Of a stretch of DNA of 64,000 nt, positions 43,720-54,917 are shown one piece after another (position 1 is the stretch's first letter; each line of letters opens with the position of its first letter). A program made the position numbers and the translations under genes. The stretch lies in assembly GCA_902805475.1 (NCBI GenBank), contig CADCSX010000005.1, positions 2,739,501-2,803,500 on the forward strand. Reading direction: 5' to 3'. The notes under the pieces are model-generated. The model saw only the letters and a list, made by a program, of their open reading frames with translations. It had not been told where the DNA came from and did no database searches. Source of the DNA: Entonaema liquescens (taxonomy: Eukaryota; Ascomycota; Sordariomycetes; Xylariales; Xylariaceae).

Positions 43720-46700
43720 ATGGCCCAAGTTTATCGTGAGCGCGATGTGCGCTACACGAGGGAAGACAGTCCTTCGTCTGATGACGAGAGATACAAATCT
43801 ACAACGGTGAGACGATACAAAGTGGGAGGTGGAGGCAGAGTTGTTGAGCGGGATCGCATTGAGCGCTATGAAGAAGACGACGATCGCAGATCAAGGCATT
43901 CGCACTCACACTCGCATTCACACTCGCACTCACATGCTGGCCGTTCACCAGAGGAGGTTGTGGAAGTAGATCGTCGTGTTGAAAGAACTTATCCAGAACG
44001 ACCCAGGTCGGCTTACGATTCCCACGATCATTATACGACTGTCGAATATGAGCGTGAACGTGATGTCGATCGGGATCATTACCCGGAGAGACACTCTCGT
44101 ACCAAAGTTGTTGAGGAAATTAAGACATCCTCCCCATCACCCCGAGACAATTATTGGGAGCGTCGGTCGGCTTACCCTTGGGATGACATCCGGGAAGATG
44201 TTCGTGTTGAGAAACGCATCATACGTGAAGAACCAGGTGGAGAATTGCAGGTTAAAGAGAAAACTGAGGAGTTTAGGGAAGACCCTCGCGACTATAAAGA
44301 ACGGGACCTAATGATTGAGCGCCGCGTTGATGTGGAGAGAGATCATCATGACGTAGATATTGAACGATATCGAAAAGAGGTCGAGTACTATGCTCCGCAA
44401 GCTCCGTCGCAGGCACCTGTCGTTATCCGCCAAAAATTTCCAGAACAAAAGGTGGTTATCCATGAAGCTCCCGCGCCTGCCCCTGTCGTACTTCCGCGGC
44501 AAGAGCCGACATATATCGTTCTAAGGGACGAGCGTCGACAAGTAGCGCAACGCCCAGAACCCCAGGAGGAGGAAGACTACCATTATCGCCGAGAGGACCG
44601 ACGGCGTCGCGACGAACGCCAATACGAAAGTGACGGCTACGACGAAGACTACTATATCAAGAGGACAATCATAACGCGGGAACGTAGTTCCAGTTCTGAC
44701 CATCACAAAAAGCGACATATAGCTGAAGGCGCTCTTGCTGGTGCAGGCCTCACGGCGTTACTTTCAGGCCGTGGTGGTAAAAGTGGCGAGTACCATGAGC
44801 ACAGAGGGCGCAAGGTCCTCGCCGGTGCTGCTTTAGGAGCTTTGGGTACTGAGGCTGTACGTCGTGCAAAGAGCGCATACGAGGATAGACACGACGACAG
44901 GTATGAAGATCACGAACACTACGACGACGATTATTATCGACACCGACACAGAAGCAAGTCACGCAGTAGACTAACAACTGGACTGGCGATTGTAAGTGAC
45001 CCCAAACTCAAACTAGCAACGGAGAAAACAATACTAACGGTGTAAAGGGTGCCGCTGCTTTAGCCGTCGCTGGTGGACTCAAATATATGCAGAATAACAA
45101 GGCCGAGAAAGAAGAGGCTAATCGTGGACGCGCACGACGCCGTTATTCTGAGGATAGTTATTCGACTTCCCGAAGTCGGTCAGACCGCGGCCGTAGTCGA
45201 AGCAAGTCCAAATCTAAAGCAGCCAAGGCAGCTTTGGCAACCGGGTAAGTTATGAGTTTTCGGGCTCTATTTTCTTGTGTTTTCTTAACCCTACTGTCTG
45301 ACTTCCCCCTAACTATTGTGACTGGATGTTCGGTCGCTGACTATGGGAATGTATCAGCGCCCTTGCTGGTATAGTAAAACATTATAGATCCAAGTCGCGA
45401 GGGAAATCCCGATCCAAATCTCGATCCAAGTCTCGCCTAAGGACTGGTAAGTAAAAACTGCAACGTCCAACTAAGACAATATCTCTGACCCGCTAGGTGC
45501 CGAAATTGCGGCTGCTGGTCTGACTGGCGCTGCAGCGGAAAAGCTTTGGGAGCGTCATAAGGAAAAGAAAGAGTCAAAAGAACGTGAACATCACAAAGAA
45601 TCGGATGATGAGTACTATGATAGAGGTCGAGACTACTCAAGAAGCCGATCCCGCTCCAGGTCACTTAGTCGCCGTCCGCATTCACGAGACTCCACGGCTG
45701 ATAGAGAATTAGGCCTGGTTCCCGTAGTTCCCGGGGTAGAATACGGGAGTGAGCCCATCGAGGGCTACGAGTCTGCTACCGAGGAACCGCGACGCCGCCG
45801 TAAACACGATCATCGCTCATCTTCCACGTCCGATCGAGAGGCTCGCAAGAAAAGGAGTCGTAGCAGGCTTGGTGGCGTTGCGGCCGCCGGAATCGGCACC
45901 GCAGCGGCGGCTATGGGTATCAAGAAGTATCACGATCGACAGAAAAGTAAGGACCGAGAAGGTAAATCCAGGGAAGTAAGCCCAGATAGGTCTCTAGACA
46001 AAGAGGATCGAGACAGACAAAAACGTAAAGCCAGACGGTCCCGTGATCGCGAGCGAAGGCGTACGTAGGAACAAGTTACCCGTGTCAGATTGCCTAGCTA
46101 AAAGTTTGAAATAGGTTACGAAGAGGAAGCACCGGATGATCCATACTATGATTATCACGGAATGCCTCCATCGCCACCCCACGCTTCGGGTGGGGCATAC
46201 TACCCGCCTCCGCCTCCCGCTCCCGAACCTACTGGGCCACCTCCAGCGGGCCCAGCTGGCTTTACGCAGCATCCAAATCCGTCTACCCCTAATGTAAATT
46301 CTTTCAATCCCTATCCTCCCTATAATCCTCAAGACTACGCGGGGGTATCTCCAATGAACCTACCTCCTCCTCCTCCCGGACCCCCACCATCTGGACCACC
46401 ACATGGCTCAGGGAACCGAACCGGGCCAGAAAATGTGAGTCATCCACGCTCTGGTGACATACACTCCCATCCTGATGCCTCTCGGAGCACGGCTACTGAG
46501 CAGGGTGCGTCTCCTTGAGTTTACTCTTTCGTGTTATCAAGTGTCTACAGCCGACTATAAAATGTCATAATTCTAACTTGGTTCTCAGATGGTATAAAAA
46601 ATCACGAGCGATCTCCTAGCCCCCAGTCGAGAAGTGTTGATGCAGAACCTTCTGGTACCAAAGTCAAATTCATACCCCTCTCACCAAAGTCTTCTCGGAC

Positions 46701-47106
46701 TCTTCGACGGCATCGCCGACGGATGGGGGAACGAACGGAGGAAGATATCGACGAGGAATTGGCCCAGTTCAAACGACCTCAAAATGTACGGAGGCGCTCA
46801 GGCTCGGACATATCATCTAACCGACCGCGTGTCCAGCGACGTAGGGTGCGCGGTGATGAATCGCCGGTTTCCGACGACAGTGAAATCGAGTACCTACCCG
46901 ATCGTTTCGACTCTTCTGGGCGACCAATTGAAAATGAGAATACTGCTCTTGATGGCCTTCCTAGACAAGGCAGTTTTGAATATCTTCCGCGCAACGACAA
47001 TGACTGGCACGTCCGCGGGGCATGGAGAGCACTTGGCGATCCAGATCCTGTGTTTGTCAACGATATCGCTGAAACCATCGGGGGCTTCTACGGCCTAGCT
47101 TTATGA
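43720..47106 (+). CDS. DUF3824 family protein, charged and His-rich
   Basis: Six exons: 43720-44991, 45048-45244, 45358-45446, 45497-46060, 46115-46504 and 46589-47106, all in frame (1009 residues). The N-terminal 330 residues are highly charged with YKVGGGGR near residue 34 and a (HS)n tract at about 62-76. Then come repeated Ala/Gly helices each followed by an RS-rich stretch: EGALAGAGLTALLSG, RKVLAGAALGALGTEA, GAAALAVAGGLKY, GALAGIVKHYRSKS, GVAAAGIGTAAAAMG. A proline-rich stretch and an acidic C-terminus (DDSEIEYLPDRFDSSGRPI) end the protein. Known: DUF3824 proteins are common in filamentous ascomycetes and of unknown function. The alternating glycine-zipper-like helices suggest membrane or self-association, which is inference. 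Confidence 0.85.
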
Positions 47107-48602
47107 ATATATTCGGACATGTGCTAAGAGATATATAATTACGATATTGAACTGGATGGAAAGCGGGGTTTGGCTATACCATTTTTCGTTTGGCTTGGCA
47201 TCCCTCCTAGCGACAGCGTGATGAGATACGCGATCAGAGTTACGACCTATATGCCTTTTTTTACTTAACTCAACAATTTCTTATCGTTTTTCTTTTTCGG
47301 GATATTAGAGTTGAAATTTGATTTGGAATGATTGATGGTGCTTTTTAAGGAAGAGACGAGACCGTTATGACTTTTGTCTATGATTAATGATTATCATATT
47401 TTTGATACAATTAATGAATACATCTTTTATTTGTTCATATACCAAAGCAGCATTTTGATGTCACTTTGCCCAGCGTGTTATCCGAGAAGTAATAAGTTTC
47501 GCAACTTGGATGCAGTAATACCAGATCCTTAGGCGGAGATAAAAGATTGGCCCGAGGCTAAGGTTTGAAGGTTCGGGGTACAATATCGATCTTCCTCTTG
47601 GATGAAGCTATAGAATATAGCTTCATTAAGCTTATACAGTTAACAAATACTAGTACTATAAATTAGTTAAACATCATATTGACCTGGATCAATGATTGTA
47701 GATACCTATCCAACCTATCCGTCAGTTAACACCTAGCGTATATCCTTTGGCACAAACCATTCTTAGGCGTTGAATCCAGGCATCGCTATACCCAGACCTA
47801 CTGCTAGACTCTATCCACGGGCAAGTAAGTTTTCTTCTAAATAGAACATTGCCGTAAGAGGTTTCCTTGCCCATTTCAAGACTTCGAGCCCCTTCCGTAT
47901 TCCATATTTAGAAGTAGCTCAAAAATACTCATGAGAAAAAGCCTTCTGTCTTTAACTCTAGACCTTTCATGATATCACTCCATCTTGGTAAAAGGATGCG
48001 GTGAGGAATACTCTTTTTAACTACCGCATATAAGAAACCTCAGTATACCTCTAGCTTCGGCAAGTTGCTAGAATCCGACGTAATTGGTATTGGTTATCTC
48101 GAAATAGGACCGATTTCAAGATATCACAAGATGCCATAATGGCAAGGTTGAAAAGTCTTTCCGGGTGCGACATGAAGTTTCTTCCCGTATTGCTATAGCA
48201 TGCTCTTATATACCGAGCTTAAAAATGTAAAAACATCTCCAAGAGCGTCATAGTCCGCTGGAGGCCAAGCTAGTTAGTTTGGAGAAAGAATGCGGGGAAA
48301 TCCAAAAGAGAAAAGCATCCCCGGCCGGCAAGGTGACATTGCGGAAGGAGAACCGTGGGGACTCCCCTCGAAGCTGTGCCTTAAAGAGCATCCAGCCGAG
48401 ATGATCGTAGGGATTGGGTTAGCATCCCGAGCGATTCGGGACTACCAATCGTCACGATGCATCGGGCGGAATCTTGGGGATCGGCTTTGAAGTACGGGAA
48501 CCGGGTTTCTTTCGGGTGATCTCCGTTCCCGCCAAGTAAACGTCGAGGTACCCAATTATATAAAGGGCCGTAGAATAACTGTAAGGGCGAAGATAGATTG
48601 AT
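47107..48602. other. Intergenic region
   Basis: 1.5 kb. The open frame 48290-48490 has no family features and is not called. The last 350 bp carry a cluster of CreA-type sites. Confidence 0.5.
48292..48360. promoter_or_regulatory. Cluster of three CreA-type sites upstream of the esterase gene
   Basis: GCGGGG at 48292-48297 (+), CCGGGG at 48324-48319 (-) and GTGGGG at 48355-48360 (+) all fit the carbon-catabolite repressor consensus SYGGRG. They lie 240-350 bp upstream of the start codon. The motif is short and common, so support is limited. Confidence 0.3.
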
Positions 48603-49979
48603 ATGTCCCAGGCTGTACCTCGCTCTACTCCGAGAAAAGTCAAGATGATCGGGCAAAAGCTTCTCGGCATATTAGCATTATGCTCGCTCAGGGCATCTGC
48701 TTCAGTTACGGTGCGGAAGACTGATAAAGGTCCAACCGGCTACGAGGTTGACTTCAAATACGTTAACACCACAGCCAGCCGTGTACTCATCGGAGGAGGA
48801 TTGCAACCGTTCTCAGATCACTTCCACACGACTTTGAACACCCGTGCGTGGTATGATCCCCACGACTATAAGCCCGGTGACTTCTATGTATCCCACGGGC
48901 AGATGCCCGAAGACTATCAATGGCCGTATGAGATGAAGAGCGACGGTGATGGTGTGTGGACTTATACGACGCCTCTGCCATCGGGCATATATAGCTATGC
49001 GTACCTAATCGACTGCGATTTCGCGCCGAACTGCAGTATCGTTACTGGCCAACTCGTCATCGACCCCGACCTACCTCCTTTTGAAAACGTCAAAGGAGAT
49101 CAAGTAGCATCCAGCTTCCAGGTACCATTTGATGCCCGATTCCAAGGTACCGACGACATCAATGCGAACTTCGACTATGCGCTACTTGCTTCCGCCGAAT
49201 TCCGGGGTACCATCAAATCAGTTAACTATACGTCACCGGGATCGATCCATCCGGAACCGGATGTGCATCACTTTGCCCTTTACCTCCCGGCGGAATACGG
49301 CAAAGTGGAGGGGAAGAAATACCCACTTCTTTACCTGTCGCACGGCGCCGGTGGTAACGGGAACGACTGGGAGAACCAGGGACGCATGTCACACATCTTG
49401 GACAACTTAATCGCTGGAGGTCACATCGAGCCCACCGTCGTAGTGATGCCATCTTTTTACAATCTTGACGATAGCCTGCCGCGCTTCATTATGGGGAATT
49501 TTTCGACTATGTGGGCGTTACCAACCTCCCAACATACCCGAGAGAACTACCAGAAGTACCTGTTCCCGTGGGTGGAAGAGCACTACGACGTCTGTGATAC
49601 ACCTTCATGTCGCGCTTTCGCGGGCTTGTCGTGGGGCGGCCGACTCACGTACGAGATGTACGTCAACGCTACGGACTACTTCGACTGGTTTGGGATGTTC
49701 TCGCCGGCAACCGATGGACCGTACGTCGACAAGGAGGCACTAGCGGCAAACCCCGCGTTGGCTAAAAAGGGGCTGTTCGTCGCGTACGGGCTGTACGACT
49801 CTGTCTTCGACGCCGGCAAGGACATGCAAGCCGCTCTCGATTCCTTGAATATCAAATTCTTGACCCGAATCTCGCCGTTTGGCGGACACTTCTGGAATAC
49901 GTGGCAGGACGAGCTGTGGTGGTTCGGCGTCAAAGCGTTGTGGAAGCCGTTCCCGTACACGCAGCAGACCGGGCGGTAG
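48603..49979 (+). CDS. Secreted CE1/esterase D-type alpha/beta hydrolase
   Basis: Single exon. ATG codons at 48603 and 48645 are both in frame. The second gives a cleaner signal peptide (MIGQKLLGILALCSLRASA) and a 444-residue protein. The N-terminal 130 residues form a beta-sandwich-like (E-set/CBM48-like) domain with GGGLQPFSDHF and DGVWTYTTPLPSGIYSY. The hydrolase domain has YPLLYLSHGAGGNGNDW (oxyanion region), nucleophile elbow GLSWGG (Ser codon at 49629) and the catalytic His in GGHFWNTW. Known family: putative esterases related to feruloyl and acetyl xylan esterases and bacterial XynZ-type modules; exact substrate not predictable. Several N-glycosylation sites (NTT, NCS, NYT, NFS, NAT). 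Extracellular, probably plant-polysaccharide related. Confidence 0.85.
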   Translation: MSQAVPRSTPRKVKMIGQKLLGILALCSLRASASVTVRKTDKGPTGYEVDFKYVNTTASRVLIGGGLQPFSDHFHTTLNTRAWYDPHDYKPGDFYVSHGQMPEDYQWPYEMKSDGDGVWTYTTPLPSGIYSYAYLIDCDFAPNCSIVTGQLVIDPDLPPFENVKGDQVASSFQVPFDARFQGTDDINANFDYALLASAEFRGTIKSVNYTSPGSIHPEPDVHHFALYLPAEYGKVEGKKYPLLYLSHGAGGNGNDWENQGRMSHILDNLIAGGHIEPTVVVMPSFYNLDDSLPRFIMGNFSTMWALPTSQHTRENYQKYLFPWVEEHYDVCDTPSCRAFAGLSWGGRLTYEMYVNATDYFDWFGMFSPATDGPYVDKEALAANPALAKKGLFVAYGLYDSVFDAGKDMQAALDSLNIKFLTRISPFGGHFWNTWQDELWWFGVKALWKPFPYTQQTGR

Positions 49980-52921
49980 AGTTTAGCTAGTTGCGTCTAT
50001 ACATCCATAAAAAGATAAAGATCTTATCATGTTGGTTCGATTCGTTTGTTTGAGATAGTCGTGCCGTAGATCTCTGCAAGGGCTAGATAGTGTAATTTTA
50101 GTATGCCTGTCGCCACCAACACCGCACGTCACTAAATCGTCAGGTTCCTGAGTGATAGTCACACCATGTGAAAATCGAATAGATGGATATTACCTTGGGT
50201 ATTTTGTTGGCGGTGTGTTTTCGGGTTGAAGGCATTCGAACGATTGTCCGGAAGATTACCGTGGTAAAAGGGGATATCTGCATTCCGTCCCGTCCCGTAC
50301 GACTGTGTAACTAATATCAATTGAGAGTAGGTAGTCGTATGACTTCCATACACAAGACGGGTTTGGTAGTTAGATTTCTAGTATAGGATGAAGAGGAATT
50401 CGATACATACCACTCAAGAGAAACATAAGATATAACTATTTAAAATAGTCGACTCATGTTTGAACAACACTTCTTCAACTACATTAGGTGCCTATCTAAG
50501 TACCTTGAGAGGTGAGCAACACTGCCAGGTCTATAGCCACGTTTTTTTTTTTCGAAAATTGTGTATTGTAGTTGAATTGTGTGGATATTATGAACCACAC
50601 GGTCCACAATGCAACTCTGGTTCAACGCTTAATAAGAGTCTATAACGAGCAAGAGCAAACTAAGGAAAGACTAAGATGAGCAATTTCCAATATTGGCGGC
50701 ATGTGCAAGTATAAGGTGGGACGTGATTAAACATCTGGGGATAGAGATGAGTAAGTTTAATAGTGTGTTACACGAGGCAATGCTTATCGTGCACTTATTA
50801 AGAGTACTTATTCAAAACAGGCATCTACCTAGGTATGTACCTTGGAGGTGCCTGTCACATATGAATAATAGTGTGAAGATGATAAAATGGACATTATAAA
50901 AACGAATAGAAAACGACGACTCGAGTTATATATTGCTCATATCTGATTTGTTTTCTATTAACTACGAATTTCTTACTCCATTGTTTATTATATACCATAT
51001 ACATACCTAAGCCGTGCTGCATAGGGCTGACGGAGTTAAGAACATGATAACGGAGATAGCCCGTGAGTCAAGCGATTTCAACAAGTAGAAGTGCATAGGT
51101 ATGAATGCTTCCGCAGTTCCAGCATTGGACCGGAGAAATAGACCAGGCAAGCATAAGATGCGGCTCATATGTCGAGTGCACATATTGGGGTATGCATGCG
51201 AATGGTTGATTTATAAACCAGATTTATAAACCATAGAAGCTGTTAGACGACCTGACTTACATATGCTAGGTAGCCCTAAAGAAACGGCGATGGCTTCAAT
51301 TTAGTACGGGATGACGTATCCCGACAACCGAGCCCCAAGCCGGCGGCCCATCATTATGCCTGCGGGGGCTCAAACGAGAAGGCGAGCCTCTGATCCAGTG
51401 AGAAAAAGTGATTAGAAACTAATTACCGAATATACAATCAAGGCAGCCTATCGAGATTCTTAGACGCTAGAATAGTAGCATCGTGTGGTCGCGTGCAGCA
51501 TCCAAAGTATCCATCCAATCCGAGTTCCTCTAATCCTGTATTCCTTATGAGGGTTATGTACCTAAGTCTCTTAGCTGACCGAAGTGCTTCTTCAGCAATG
51601 AATCTAGATGATTCCTAGGTTCGAATTCTGACAGATCCTAAAGAGTTTCCGTAGGTGATTGTGTGTCAGATAAGGCTATTGCGTCTTATACACTAACCTC
51701 AAAGTGTATGTGTATGTGTAAACATCCACCCTAAGTCACTTCGGAATAGCTGTCTGTGGAACTAATAAGTTAGAGCTAAAAAGGTCAAGTTGTTTGCTCA
51801 TCACTGGCGAGAATCGCGCGACTGGAAAAGCTTTGGTTCCTTTCTTAAGATTCACCGAATGGGCAACGTACAGGTTGTTGTAGGTTGGTTGTAGACGGGT
51901 TGTAGACAGGCTGTAAGACAGGCTGTAGGTAGATAGTGGAATACGAATTACCGGGAAGGGAATTTCCAGGTGGTGTGGTCGTACGATCCGATCAGCTCAT
52001 ACAGAGTTGTACAGAGTCACACAAGGTTCCTTAGACTGCTGTGTAATGTGAATTAGGCTGTTCTTGATTCGTCAGAGTGTCCTACAGTAACCTTTTTAGG
52101 GGTATGGTGACCTGATATAGCGGGGACACCCGGTAGTTACGACAGCCGAATAACACCACTGGGTCACCTACTGGAACCGCCCACTAGACCAGCTGTAGGT
52201 AGTAATTGGCTGCCTGTTTTATCCCCCTTTCTCTTCAGGGGATATTCACATACACTAACTTAATATTCTATTCTAACCAACTCACTCATTCCCCATGTAA
52301 ACCTATCCCGTCATCCCTACCCTGCAGTGCTTACATGCAAATTGGCAAGCTACTTCGTACCTAAAGTAACTTTCCCAGTCTAAAAAAGATGCGTCAGTCA
52401 AAAAAAATACCAGCTGAACATTAGGTATTAGGTAGGTTATTCACCTTTTCCTGACTCCACGCTCCCACGATGACTACCTAGTAAGTAGATCAATAGGTAT
52501 TTCTATTTCTATTTTTGGGAATATTCCATAGGATTTAATCAAGCTCCAAACACAATAAAACTCCCCTACCCTCCCTTTACCTAGTTATTCCATTTTCCTC
52601 TTCCCATTCTAGTCCTTCCCATCGATACCAATCTTGACCATATCGTCCCGTCTTTCGACTTCCTTTCTTGACCTATCACCCATAGTGCCAAGCTCATATC
52701 GAACGGTGCCTTCCATACTTAAGCTAGAAGCTAGCAGTTCTTAATACTCTTCTCTCTCCTCGACTTATATCTACCCGCATACAAGCGTATTATTACCCTT
52801 ATCAAACTCGCGCTGCTTTACAACATCCGGAAAGACTCTCGTCTTATACTCAACCCTCCGCACTGCACTATCTTTACTTCAGATCGAGGTCGCGAGCCCC
52901 TCTACAACCACTCATCTCAAC
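49980..52921. other. Long intergenic region, no gene seen
   Basis: 2.9 kb without a supported gene. It contains degenerate tandem GTTGTAGACAGG-like units at about 51875-51930 and TACCTAGGTATGTACCT near 50826. The final 500 bp are pyrimidine-rich, as in a promoter and long 5' UTR. Confidence 0.5.
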
Positions 52922-53173
52922 ATGTCGCCCACTTATACCATGTCTGCACACCTGTGCAAACAAATCCAGAAGTCATTCCAGACGCGTCAGACTTCACCGG
53001 AACCATTAAGCCCAGCCACTACATACCTACCTTCCTACTTGCGCCGGTCACCATCGCCTCAACCTGAGAAGCGCACAAGCGTAGACAGTGATCGCAGCGA
53101 CTCCAGCTCTCACACCGTTTCGTCAAGTTCGAGTTCGAGTTCAAGTTCCAGCTGGAGGTGGGGTGGCCGCTAA
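52922..53173 (+). CDS. Small Ser/Pro-rich protein, unknown function
   Basis: 83 residues from the ATG at 52922, preceded by a long CT-rich leader with TCAACATG context. The composition is ordered rather than random: a basic N-terminus (HLCKQIQKSFQTRQ), a PTYLPSYLRRSPSPQP-like middle (TYLPSYLRRSPSPQPEKR), DSDRSDSSS and a poly-Ser run ending in WRWGGR. RRSPSP and DSDRSDSSS resemble kinase and RS-type phosphorylation sites. No family is recognised with certainty; similar short proteins occur in Sordariomycetes as far as I recall. Possibly real, possibly a leader ORF. Confidence 0.45.
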   Translation: MSPTYTMSAHLCKQIQKSFQTRQTSPEPLSPATTYLPSYLRRSPSPQPEKRTSVDSDRSDSSSHTVSSSSSSSSSSSWRWGGR

Positions 53174-54917
53174 GTTAGCCTACGGTGTATTGGCCAGAAA
53201 GCATTTTCGAGGGACGGGGATGTGGGGTTGGATGGATACAAGCGATGATGACGTACCGGCAATTGGAGGAAGCGTTGACCTGGAATTGATACCCCCTTTA
53301 TTAAACCGAGAATTGGCGAAGCCTCTTTTACTAGTACTACTAGCGAACTGCAATTGGCAGAAACAACGTACGATGGACGGATAAATGGCGCCATCTGGTC
53401 TCCCGATCACGCAACGCAGAACAGAACAGAACATACATATTCATCACCGAACAAGAGGATATGGGGACTACCATCGCCACTGCACGATAAAAAATAATAA
53501 TTTTCAATCATCGCAGTGGTGTGTAATTTTGTCGCGCAAAAACGGAACCCACTACTAGGCTAGCTGAGGTGCGGTTTTTGTTATCGCCTTCCCTTGGGAA
53601 CCACCCGCATTGGATTGGACGCTATGGATTTTTCTTTTAGGAAGGGAACATGCTGCGATGCATCACAAGAATGAAAGATGAAAGTACATCAAATAGTGAT
53701 GTGAGGTCTGCAGTATCAGCGAGTCTCACTGCAGACTATTAGGCTGGGAAGGGTAGATTGAGCTCTTCCTACCATTTTGGAATACATAATAATTGTGCCC
53801 ATATTCGTGTTTGCCTTATAAGTGACTATATACCAACCTATACTATAATTATCTACTTACATGCGTTTATTGGTATTGTCTCATTCTTACATGGAAATAC
53901 CAAGCATCTCGAAGCTTAATCCTTAGACGATACATTCAACGTTTGGACTATACTGTCTGTCATCGAATTAGTCCTAGGAACGCGTAAGGCTATCTACTTA
54001 GTTTACACGCGGCCTAAGTTCTAGCTAGCTAGCTGGTTGAACCAGATCACTCTATTTCCACCAGGGCAGATAACCAAAAGTTTCACATGGGAAAAGATGC
54101 CACAGCGGTGTCAACTAACCTACATCTACACCGGCCCCGGTCGTAACACGTCCACACGGGTTCTTGCTTTATAAAACGTCGCATCCGACGAATCATATCA
54201 TGCATGGCCCGGGTTACCTGGATGGCCGGGCAGTGGGCGATGATGACAGCTACGTTGGCCCAATGCCCAATGGGAGGGTGCATGGTGGTATATATGCGCT
54301 CACGCTGCGAGGATGCGGCTGCGGCTGCGGCTGCTTAAGGCCAAACGGTCTGGATGGATTGAGATTTGGGTGGTTTTGCAGCAAACAGCAAGCGACCTTG
54401 GTTATCTTGAGGTAACTATGTAAATCTTATGAGATATATTCAGCTACCTTAATACCCGCCTGGCAGGCAAGTAGATAGTAACCGCTAAATTGTCTTTGTA
54501 GTAGTGTATTGTCTCCTTTTCGTAACATATAATAGCCATGACTATCTACATGTACGTTAAACTGATCTAGTGGTGCGTGATATTGAAGATAAACGTCGCA
54601 AGTCATGAGAACGAAGTAACCGTAACCGTCTTAAAACCAAAGTCTTAGCATATATGCATATATGCATATATGCATATATAATAACATCACTCACATGAAT
54701 CTCATTAAAATCGTATTCATCCACCTAACCCCCCTCGGCGCCGCCTAATGCTCATGCCTCTCTCCCGTCTCTCTGTCTATCTATCTATCGATCTATCAAG
54801 GTATCCCAGCCATCCGCGGCTCGTCTCGCCTCGCTTTCTAAAGTAGAGTAGTAGACAATGCTGCCCGTCAGCGTAATACAGGTATTATGATGTAGTAGTA
54901 GTGGTGGTGCATATTAT
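53174..54917. other. Intergenic region
   Basis: 1.7 kb without a supported gene, apart from the short GCATATAT array and a CTGTCTATCTATC tract near 54770-54797. Confidence 0.5.
54648..54680. repeat. GCATATAT tandem repeat
   Basis: Four units of an 8-bp repeat, GCATATAT, in intergenic DNA. The array is self-complementary and could extrude a cruciform. Confidence 0.9.

Noticed and set aside
51600..51660. tRNA-like B box (GGTTCGAATTC)
   Set aside because: No matching A box, acceptor stem or anticodon arm could be folded around it.
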